A stretch of 64,000 bases of DNA from Anaerolineales bacterium UBA6055. GTDB taxonomy: Bacteria; Chloroflexota; Anaerolineae; Aggregatilineales; Phototrophicaceae. Of the stretch, positions 16,831-23,405 are shown in pieces (position 1 is the first letter of the stretch; each line of letters starts with the position of its first letter). The position numbers were made by a program, and so were the translations under genes. Where the stretch lies: contig DIYL01000057.1 in the NCBI GenBank assembly GCA_002428985.1, forward strand, positions 62,001 to 126,000. Reading direction: 5' to 3'. The notes under the pieces were generated by a model, which worked only from the letters and a program-made list of their open reading frames with translations, was not told the origin of the DNA and did not search any database.

Positions 16831-17865
16831 ATGATAACTGCCTATATAACGGATACAAGCTACACACAACATACCCTTCCCCAGCACCCCGAACATGCAG
16901 GGCGAATTGAATCTGTATGGGCAGAGCTTAAGAAAGCTGGGTTAATAGACAGATTATCATGTCTGCGCCCTGCTCCTGTTACAGATGAACAAATTTTGAG
17001 CGTTCATACAAAAGACCATCTGAGTACATTGCAGTGGGTAGCAAAACAGGACAAGGTCGTTTTAATTGATCAAGACACTTATGCCTTGCCATCATCATTT
17101 GATGTAGCACGTTTATCAGCTGGAGGCGTAGTGAAAGCAGTTGATCAAGTTATGTCTGGTAAAGTCGACAATGCCATGGCAGCTGTCCGCCCGCCTGGAC
17201 ACCATGCCACACCAGCGCGTCAGATGGGGTTCTGTCTAATTAATAATGTTGCAGTTGGCGCGAGACATGCTCAAAAAGCATACAATGCAAAAAAAGTCCT
17301 CATCCTTGATTATGATGTACATCATGGCAACGGTACGCAAGACATCTTCTATGATGATGACACAGTTATGTTTATCTCGATTCATCAGAGCCCATTCTAT
17401 CCAGGCACTGGGCGCGTCGGTGAGACAGGTAAGCTTAAGGGACATCAATTCACACTAAATGTGCCGATTGCAGGCGGTTATGGTGACTCAGCTTATAAAA
17501 TGATCTTTGATGACATTATCTGGCAAGCTGTCGAGAATTTTGACCCTGACCTAATGCTCATATCTGTCGGGTTTGATGCCCACTGGGTTGATCCCCTAGC
17601 ACAAATGCGTCTAAGTTTAGCAGGATATGACCATCTAGCGCGTGAGTGTATCAAAATGGCAAATAAAATCTGTAATGGGAAAATTGTGTTTGTCATGGAA
17701 GGTGGTTACGATCTCCAAGCATTAGGGCATGGTTGGCGCAATATTGCCCATGCCCTACTCGATGAAGATGATCTTAGCGATCCTTATAGTACAGCCCCAT
17801 ATGAAACATCAGCCGATGACCTCAAAGCAGATATTCATCAGATACGCTTGTTACACGGTCTCTAA
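16831..17865 (+). CDS. Histone-deacetylase-like (class II HDAC/AcuC/APAH) amidohydrolase
   Basis: A 344-residue zinc-dependent deacetylase of the arginase/deacetylase fold. Motifs are RPPGHHATPARQMGFC (the catalytic histidine pair), LDYDVHHGNGTQDIFYDDD (zinc Asp and His), ISIHQSPFYPGTG, SVGFDAHWVDPLAQ (second zinc Asp) and FVMEGGYDLQALG (catalytic Tyr/Gly loop). In bacteria such enzymes remove acetyl groups from acetyl-CoA synthetase, acetylpolyamines or other amides; the substrate here is not determined. Length is standard. Its stop codon overlaps the convergent uvrB stop by four bases. Confidence 0.93.
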   Translation: MITAYITDTSYTQHTLPQHPEHAGRIESVWAELKKAGLIDRLSCLRPAPVTDEQILSVHTKDHLSTLQWVAKQDKVVLIDQDTYALPSSFDVARLSAGGVVKAVDQVMSGKVDNAMAAVRPPGHHATPARQMGFCLINNVAVGARHAQKAYNAKKVLILDYDVHHGNGTQDIFYDDDTVMFISIHQSPFYPGTGRVGETGKLKGHQFTLNVPIAGGYGDSAYKMIFDDIIWQAVENFDPDLMLISVGFDAHWVDPLAQMRLSLAGYDHLARECIKMANKICNGKIVFVMEGGYDLQALGHGWRNIAHALLDEDDLSDPYSTAPYETSADDLKADIHQIRLLHGL

Positions 17866-19883
17866 TTTAACAACAAGTCTCCCTCAGCACCCTGCTGTTC
17901 GGCGACTGCACCACGCAAATCAAATATCTGGTCGCGCAATGCCGCAGCTTTCTCAAATTCAAGGTCTTGTGCGGCCTTCTTCATTTCTTTTTCTAACTCG
18001 TCGATCATACGGTTAAGCTCACCTGTTGGTAAAGCTGTTAGTTCAACACCAGATGCTGATTTATTATCACTATCGTCAGGGTTCATAGACTTGAGTCGGT
18101 CTGTAATATCCTGAATGGCTTTGACGATCTGTTGAGGTTCGATACCACGCTCTTTATTGTGAGCTTCTTGCTTCTCACGGCGACGGTCGGTTTCGTCAAT
18201 CGCCGCTTTCATCGCGGGGGTCATTTTGTCTGCATACATGATGACATGTCCTTCGATATGGCGTGCCGCCCGTCCAATTGTCTGGATCAAGGCAGATTCG
18301 GAGCGTAAGAATCCCGCCTTATCCGCATCAAGTATGGCGACTAAAGACACTTCCGGCAAATCTAAACCCTCGCGAAGCAAGTTAATCCCAACAACCACAT
18401 CATATACACCCATACGCAAATCTCGCAGAATTTCAACGCGTTCAAGTGTATCAACCTCAGCATGGAGATATTGCCCCTTAATACCGAGCTCGTTTAAATA
18501 TCCAGCTAATTCTTCCGACATACGTTGTGTCAGGGTCGTTACAATCGCGCGTTGCCCGCGTTTAACACGCAAAGCAATTTCTTGCAACAGGTCATCAATC
18601 TGCCCTTCAATCGGACGAACATCGATCTGTGGATCAACAATTCCTGTTGGACGAATGATTTGCTCAACAACTTGTTGCGCATGCTCATTTTCATACGGGC
18701 CGGGTGTAGCACTCGTATAAATAGTTTGGCCAACTCGCTGTTCAAATTCTTCAAATTTTAGCGGTCGATTATCCAATGCACTCGGCAAGCGGAATCCATA
18801 ATCTATGAGCACTTGTTTACGCTGGCGATCACCGTTATACATACCTCGAATCTGTGGGACGGTCATGTGGCTCTCGTCAATCACAAATAGGTGATCTTCC
18901 GGCAGATAATCGATCAGTGTATACGGCGCACTACCGGGTTCGCGACCATCAAAGTGGCGCGAATAATTTTCAATCCCCGATGTAAAGCCAACTTCACGTA
19001 ACATTTCGATATCGTATCGTGTACGTTGCTCAATCCGTTGTGCCTCAACGAGCTTATCTTCTTTTTTAAAATGAGCGATTTGTTGTTCGAGTTCTTCCTC
19101 AATATTATGGAGAGCTTGTTGGATATTATCATCGTCTGTAATATATTCGCGCGCCGGAAAGATCGTCACCAAATCATGCGTATGATGAATTTCACCTGTA
19201 AGTGTGTCAAATTCGACAATCCGCTCAACTTCGTCCCCCCATAGATAAATGCGAAAACCATTTTCCGAATATCCCGGAACAATTTCCAAGGTATCGCCAC
19301 GAACCCGGAATGTCCCACGACGTAATTCAAGGTCATTACGATCATATTGAATGCGTACCAAATCGCGTAATAGTTGCTGACGACGAATCTCGTTACCAAC
19401 TTTAAGGTCCACCGACATCTTACGCCAATTGACCGGATCACCCAAACCATAAATACAAGATACTGATGCAACAATCAAGACATCCCGACGCGAAAAAAGC
19501 GATGCGGTTGACGATAAACGTAACTGTTGAATCTGATCGTTAATATCTGTGGATTTCTCTATGAACAAGTCATGACGAGGGACATATGCTTCCGGCTGAT
19601 AGTAATCATAGTAACTGACAAAATACTCGACCGCATTCTTTGGGAACAATCGTTTGAACTCTGCATAGAGTTGAGCTGCAAGCGTTTTGTTATGCGCCAT
19701 TACGAGTGTCGGGCGCTGCGTTTCTTGCACAATATTTGCAATCGTAAAAGTTTTACCTGTACCCGTTGCACCTAGCAATGTCTGATGCTGATTTCCTGTA
19801 TCTAAGCCATCGAGCAAACCTTCAATAGCTGTTGGCTGATCTCCTGTTGGTTGATATTCGAACTCTAATTCAAATTGAGGCAT
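17862..19883 (-). CDS. uvrB: Excinuclease ABC subunit B
   Basis: Damage-verification helicase-like subunit of nucleotide excision repair, acting with UvrA and UvrC. The start at 19883 is fixed by AAGGAG eight bases upstream; the frame stays open further up but without a ribosome site. It has Walker A GATGTGKTFTIAN, the beta-hairpin YYDYYQPEAYVP that inserts into DNA, the DESH helicase box (VIDESHMTVPQ), helicase motif VI QTIGRAARH, and a C-terminal UVR domain (ELEKEMKKAAQDLEFEKA) that binds UvrC. It is 673 residues, the normal size. Upstream lies a LexA-type SOS box, so the gene is likely DNA-damage inducible. Confidence 0.98.
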   Translation of the reverse strand: MPQFELEFEYQPTGDQPTAIEGLLDGLDTGNQHQTLLGATGTGKTFTIANIVQETQRPTLVMAHNKTLAAQLYAEFKRLFPKNAVEYFVSYYDYYQPEAYVPRHDLFIEKSTDINDQIQQLRLSSTASLFSRRDVLIVASVSCIYGLGDPVNWRKMSVDLKVGNEIRRQQLLRDLVRIQYDRNDLELRRGTFRVRGDTLEIVPGYSENGFRIYLWGDEVERIVEFDTLTGEIHHTHDLVTIFPAREYITDDDNIQQALHNIEEELEQQIAHFKKEDKLVEAQRIEQRTRYDIEMLREVGFTSGIENYSRHFDGREPGSAPYTLIDYLPEDHLFVIDESHMTVPQIRGMYNGDRQRKQVLIDYGFRLPSALDNRPLKFEEFEQRVGQTIYTSATPGPYENEHAQQVVEQIIRPTGIVDPQIDVRPIEGQIDDLLQEIALRVKRGQRAIVTTLTQRMSEELAGYLNELGIKGQYLHAEVDTLERVEILRDLRMGVYDVVVGINLLREGLDLPEVSLVAILDADKAGFLRSESALIQTIGRAARHIEGHVIMYADKMTPAMKAAIDETDRRREKQEAHNKERGIEPQQIVKAIQDITDRLKSMNPDDSDNKSASGVELTALPTGELNRMIDELEKEMKKAAQDLEFEKAAALRDQIFDLRGAVAEQQGAEGDLLLN

Positions 19884-19901
19884 TATTTCTCCTTGAAATA
19901 C

Positions 19902-19915
19902 CGAACGGGCGTTCG
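19902..19915. promoter_or_regulatory. LexA/DinR-type SOS box controlling uvrB
   Basis: CGAACGGGCGTTCG is a perfect match to the Gram-positive-type LexA operator CGAAC-N4-GTTCG. It lies 19-32 bases upstream of the uvrB ATG. It is just downstream of a -10-like TATACT (plus-strand 19928-19933, minus orientation), where repressor binding would block transcription. uvrB is a classic SOS gene, which supports the assignment. Confidence 0.8.
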
Positions 19916-20019
19916 ACTGAGATCTATAGTATAGCGGTTTTTCACAAATTATCACAGAGCCTAATTTGCAGTAAAATGACTCTTAGCACAATCATTTTAA
20001 GCTGGAGACATATCAACTC

Positions 20020-20928
20020 ATGACAACACATCATAAACAATTTGCTACAACTAGCCGAGGACTCAACCGCCAAACACCACCAATGCGTCTTTTTGAAAAA
20101 GCCAAAATATACGGAATTTGGAATCCGAGTGACATTGATTTTGCTCAGGACAAACAAGATTATGCAGGTTTAGCTGAGAACGAAAAAGACATTATCAAAC
20201 GACTCACATCACTATTTGTCGCAGGTGAAGAAGCAGTGACCCTCGATTTGCTCCCTCTGATTATGACCATTGCCAAAGAAGGGCGTATTGAAGAGGAAAT
20301 GTTCTTAACATCATTTCTATGGGAAGAAGCCAAACACACAGATTTATTTCAACGTTTCCTTACTGAGGTTTTGGAAGTAAACGGCGAAGATTTATCGCAC
20401 TATCATACCGATAATTACAGTATTATTTTTTATCAAGCACTGCCTCAAGCATTGTATACTTTGATGACCGATCAATCCCCTGAAACTCAAATTAGAGCGT
20501 CTGTCACCTATAATATGATTGTCGAAGGTGTTCTAGCGGAGACAGGGTACTATACCTACTTCACCATGCTTCAGAAAAACAATATCCTACCAGGCCAAGT
20601 ACAGGGTGTTACCAAAATCAAACAAGATGAATCACGTCACATTGCATATGGTATTTATTTGATTTCAAGGCTTGTCGCTGAACATCCACATTTATGGGAT
20701 ATTGCTGAAGATACAATGAATACACTACTTATGCCTGCGATTGGCATCATCGAAGAAATCTTCGGTTTGTATGATCCTGTACCTTTTGGATTAGAGATTG
20801 ACGATTTCATTAATTTTGCGATGGGACAATTCCAGAAGCGGATGAATCGTATTGAAAATGCACGCGGTAAGTCGCTTGAAGATATTGTCAAGATTACACA
20901 CAAAACGATTGAAAACAATGATGCATAA
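20020..20928 (+). CDS. R2-like ligand-binding oxidase (R2lox)
   Basis: A 302-residue ferritin-fold diiron or Mn/Fe protein. It is related to ribonucleotide reductase R2 but belongs to the R2lox group (Mycobacterium tuberculosis Rv0233). All six metal ligands are visible with a constant +2 offset from Rv0233 as I recall it: E70 (FVAGEEAV), E103 and H106 (WEEAKH), E169 (IVEG), E204 and H207 (QDESRH). The Val and Tyr that form the characteristic ether cross-link, V73 and Y164 (TYNMIVEG), are present, which separates it from true R2. R2lox binds a long-chain lipid and is thought to be an oxidase; its substrate is unknown. CTGGAG lies 10-15 bases before ATG 20020. It is divergent from uvrB and not next to any NrdA gene. 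Confidence 0.9.
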   Translation: MTTHHKQFATTSRGLNRQTPPMRLFEKAKIYGIWNPSDIDFAQDKQDYAGLAENEKDIIKRLTSLFVAGEEAVTLDLLPLIMTIAKEGRIEEEMFLTSFLWEEAKHTDLFQRFLTEVLEVNGEDLSHYHTDNYSIIFYQALPQALYTLMTDQSPETQIRASVTYNMIVEGVLAETGYYTYFTMLQKNNILPGQVQGVTKIKQDESRHIAYGIYLISRLVAEHPHLWDIAEDTMNTLLMPAIGIIEEIFGLYDPVPFGLEIDDFINFAMGQFQKRMNRIENARGKSLEDIVKITHKTIENNDA

Positions 20929-20957
20929 TATTATTTAGATTAATTTATTCAAAACCA

Positions 20958-20986
20958 TTGACATCACAATACCTGTCTGATATTAT
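20958..20986 (+). promoter_or_regulatory. Sigma-70 promoter of the tRNA cluster
   Basis: TTGACA (20958-20963), a 17-base spacer, and TATTAT (20981-20986) make a near-consensus promoter. The start of transcription would fall near 20993, about 30 bases before the mature 5' end of the initiator tRNA. No competing ORF starts here, so it most likely drives the two tRNA genes. Confidence 0.75.
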
Positions 20987-21024
20987 TCAATCTCGCAGTT
21001 AAAAAGACTGTATTTAACAATTGA

Positions 21025-21358
21025 TGCGGGGTGGAGCAGTGGTAGCTCGGCGGGCTCAAGTGCTGTGTTGGTAAAAGCAACCACAAAATACCATCATTAT
21101 GGTTTGTGCAACACTTGCAGTGGGCGGTATAGATAGAAATGTCTATATGTTTACTTGTCAAATTCGGGGAAACCTTTGGTATGGCAATCCCGAGCCAAGC
21201 TCTAATTGTAGAGAAGGTGTAGAGACTGTTTGGCAAGCACCGTAATGTTTAAACATCGGTGAAGAGACAGTCCAGACCACAAACTGCTAGTGCAGGTAGC
21301 GAAAGCTATAGTGGTAAGCATAACCCGTAGGTCGTAGGTTCGAATCCTACCCCCGCGA
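21025..21358 (+). tRNA. Initiator tRNA-fMet (CAU) interrupted by a group I intron
   Basis: Exon 1 (21025-21056) gives the acceptor 5' strand GCGGGG, D arm GAGC-AGTGGTA-GCTC and the 5' half of the anticodon stem GCGGG. Exon 2 (21319-21358) gives CATAA-CCCGT, variable AGGTC, T arm GTAGG-TTCGAAT-CCTAC and CCCCGC. Joined, the anticodon loop reads CTCATAA. Three consecutive G-C pairs in the anticodon stem and a non-Watson-Crick 1-72 pair (T1, G72) identify an initiator tRNA. CCA is not encoded (A73 is followed by CT). The gene lies 30 bases after a strong promoter and 5 bases before a second tRNA. The intron is annotated separately. Confidence 0.92.
21057..21318 (+). ncRNA. Group I self-splicing intron in tRNA-fMet
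   Basis: The 262-nt insertion falls in the anticodon loop after U33 and ends in G (21318), as group I chemistry requires. Helices can be read directly. A candidate guide GGT (21070-21072) pairs with exon G31-C32-U33, giving U.G at the splice site. P2 is at about 21082-21108. P4 is TCGGG (21164-21168) with CCCGA (21189-21193). P6 is CTCTA/TAGAG. P7 is GACTGT (21224-21229) with ACAGTC (21267-21272). P8 is CACCG (21238-21242) with CGGTG (21257-21261). P9 has CCAC/GTGG arms and an inner TAGC-GAAA-GCTA GNRA hairpin. The P/Q strands GGGGAAACC and CCCGAGCCAAGC are classic. No ORF is carried inside. Exact ends could shift by one or two bases because CA repeats at the junctions. Confidence 0.93.
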
Positions 21359-21363
21359 CTTTT

Positions 21364-21440
21364 GCTGATGTAGCTCAGCTGGTTAGAGCGCGCGACTCAT
21401 AATCGCGAGGTCGGAAGTTCAAGTCTTCCCATCAGCACCA
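21364..21440 (+). tRNA. tRNA with CAU anticodon (elongator Met, or Ile2)
   Basis: A complete cloverleaf: acceptor GCTGATG/CATCAGC, D arm GCTC...GAGC, anticodon stem CGCGA/TCGCG with loop CTCATAA, and T arm GGAAG-TTCAAGT-CTTCC. A73 and an encoded CCA end at 21440. The anticodon is CAU. Elongator methionine is the simplest assignment, but a lysidine-modified Ile2 tRNA cannot be excluded from sequence alone. It lies 5 bases after the interrupted initiator tRNA and shares its promoter. Unlike that gene it encodes CCA. Confidence 0.93.
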
Positions 21441-21444
21441 AGAT

Positions 21445-21470
21445 AAAGACTCATGCAGAGTCTTTTTTTG
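21445..21470 (+). terminator. Factor-independent terminator of the tRNA cluster
   Basis: AAAGACTC pairs with GAGTCTTT across a five-base loop (ATGCA) and runs into a T-tract. It begins 5 bases after the second tRNA. It ends before ATG 21492 of the next gene, arguing against any longer start for that gene. Confidence 0.85.
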
Positions 21471-21491
21471 TTTATATTGGTGGCAATTGTT

Positions 21492-22163
21492 ATGGCAAAA
21501 CCTGAAGCTAGAAAAAAAGCTAGAGAATTACGAACACAAGGCAAGTCAATAAAAGCAATCGCATCTGAAGTAGATGTTTCTACCAGTACAGTCAGTCGAT
21601 GGGTTCGTGATATCAAGCTCTCAGAATCACAACTTGAGCATCTAAGTGAACAGAAGAAACAATGGGGTTCACAAAATAAAGGGGCACAAAACAACAAAGC
21701 TAAGGCCAAACAACAAAGATTACAATATCAACAAGAAGGTCGTAAACAAGCTCAAAAGCGTGATTGGCTTCATATGCAAGGATGTATGTTATATTGGGCT
21801 GAGGGTGCAAAAGAAAGAAACAGGCTAGAATTTGTAAACTCAGACGTACACATGATGAAATTATTCATGAAGTTTATGCGTAATAGCCTTAATATAAATG
21901 ATGCAGATATTGTTGTAAGAATTCATTGCCATGATACGGAAGTCAATCGAATTCACGAAATTGAAAACTATTGGTCAAAAACGTTAAATATTCCACTCGA
22001 AAACTTCGGGAAAACCCAAATTAAACAAGGCACAAGCTCGAGAAAGAATAGATTAACTAACGGTATATGTACTCTAAGAGTCGATAACACAAAGTTGGTA
22101 CACCACGTTTTTGGCGCAATACAAGAATATGGCGATTTTGACAATCCAGATTGGATATTTTAA
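21492..22163 (+). CDS. HTH protein with a LAGLIDADG-like domain, free-standing
   Basis: A 223-residue protein. Residues ~13-40 form a helix-turn-helix (GKSIKAIASEVDVSTSTVSR) like that of resolvases or transposases. A Lys/Gln-rich linker follows. The C-terminal ~130 residues start at MQGCMLYWAEGAKER and continue with RLEFVNSDVHMMKLFMKFMR and end HVFGAIQEYGDFDNPDWIF. I recognise the C-terminal pattern as a widespread uncharacterised family in Actinobacteria and Chloroflexota. The GCMLYWAEG segment resembles a LAGLIDADG helix, and this part is inference. ATG 21492 is chosen because an upstream in-frame ATG lies inside the tRNA terminator. It sits about 50 bases after tRNAs, one of which carries a group I intron, and ends directly against lysA. 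Confidence 0.72.
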   Translation: MAKPEARKKARELRTQGKSIKAIASEVDVSTSTVSRWVRDIKLSESQLEHLSEQKKQWGSQNKGAQNNKAKAKQQRLQYQQEGRKQAQKRDWLHMQGCMLYWAEGAKERNRLEFVNSDVHMMKLFMKFMRNSLNINDADIVVRIHCHDTEVNRIHEIENYWSKTLNIPLENFGKTQIKQGTSSRKNRLTNGICTLRVDNTKLVHHVFGAIQEYGDFDNPDWIF

Positions 22164-23405
22164 TCAGTGCATCTCATGACGTAGCAAATCTTCAAGTGTT
22201 TCCCGTTTACGAGCAACTGACCACGACTCACCATCTGCTGAAACAACAACCTCTGCCGGACGTAAACGCGCATTATAATTACTTGCCATTACCATACCAT
22301 ATGCCCCAGCTGTCATGACAACAACTTTGTCACCAACATTCATTTCTGGCAACACACGATCTTTTGCTAATACATCGGCAGTTTCACATACCGGCCCAAC
22401 AATATTAACTGTCAAGTCGCCATCAGATTTCTTGACTGGAACAATCTCATGATGTGCCTGATAGAGAGATGGTCGAATCAGTTCCGCCATACTGCCATCA
22501 GTAATATAGAATGTCTGCCCTGCTTGCTGCTTAACATACTGTACTTCTGTTATTAAAATGCCTGCATCAGCCACAATCGAACGCCCAGGTTCTAGTAGTA
22601 CGGCGTAATCTTTTAATAATGGCACAAGCGATTGAGCAAAACTCTCTATAGATGGCGTTTCTTCATCAAAATGATAGGGAACAGGAATTCCGCCACCCAT
22701 ATTGATCGTTCGAATTTGTGGATAAGGTTGAATGAGTGCAACAGCTTTTTCCACTGCTTGTATGGTCGCATCTTTATCACCGAGTTGACTACCGATATGA
22801 AGATGGATCCCAGCAAATTTAATATTGGGGTATTTAGCTTGCTTTTCCAGTATCCCTTCAATGACTTCAGCTGTGAGGCCAAATTTAGCCCCACCGTGAC
22901 CTGTTGAGATATATGGATGTGTATTAGCTGTGACTTGCGGATTCAACCGCAATGCAACGTTTACAGCTTCTACGTTTTGGGCTTTCGCACTTGCTTGAAT
23001 ATAGTCCAATTCAAGTACATTTTCGACATTAAACCAACCGATATCTTGTTGTATTGCATAATCGATTTCTTGCCTTGTTTTACCAACACCCGCAAAAACA
23101 ATGTGTTGTGGGTCTACACAAGCTTGTATGGCACGATAAATTTCCCCCATACTAACGGTATCAACGCCCGCACCAGCCTCAGATAAAGACTTTAATATAG
23201 CAAGATTGCTATTGGCTTTGGCACTATAGTGGATATGTGTATCCAATTGAGCAAATGCAGTTTTCAACCGATTATAATTTTCAAGAACTCGTTTTAAGCT
23301 ATAAACATAGGTTGGTGTGCCGACTTGATTTGCGACTTCATCTACAGAGATGGCATCAATATATAGATCACCGTTTAGATAGTGAATTGATGAATTAAAG
23401 ACCAT
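22164..23405 (-). CDS. lysA: Diaminopimelate decarboxylase
   Basis: Last step of lysine synthesis: PLP-dependent decarboxylation of meso-diaminopimelate. It is a fold-III (alanine racemase-like) enzyme of 413 residues. The PLP lysine is in IHYSAKANSNLAIL, the phosphate-binding glycines in INMGGGIPVPYHF, the dimer-interface Cys in VGPVCETADVLAKD, and the substrate Tyr/Gly in MTAGAYGMVMASNYN. EPGRSIVADAG is also conserved. The ATG overlaps the cyclase stop by one base (TAATG), so the cyclase gene upstream is probably in the same transcript. It abuts the HTH gene end without a gap. Confidence 0.95.
   Translation of the reverse strand: MVFNSSIHYLNGDLYIDAISVDEVANQVGTPTYVYSLKRVLENYNRLKTAFAQLDTHIHYSAKANSNLAILKSLSEAGAGVDTVSMGEIYRAIQACVDPQHIVFAGVGKTRQEIDYAIQQDIGWFNVENVLELDYIQASAKAQNVEAVNVALRLNPQVTANTHPYISTGHGGAKFGLTAEVIEGILEKQAKYPNIKFAGIHLHIGSQLGDKDATIQAVEKAVALIQPYPQIRTINMGGGIPVPYHFDEETPSIESFAQSLVPLLKDYAVLLEPGRSIVADAGILITEVQYVKQQAGQTFYITDGSMAELIRPSLYQAHHEIVPVKKSDGDLTVNIVGPVCETADVLAKDRVLPEMNVGDKVVVMTAGAYGMVMASNYNARLRPAEVVVSADGESWSVARKRETLEDLLRHEMH

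Noticed and set aside
21057..21318. Homing endonuclease gene inside the group I intron
   Set aside because: The 262-nt intron has no useful open frame; the only candidate nuclease-like protein lies outside, downstream.
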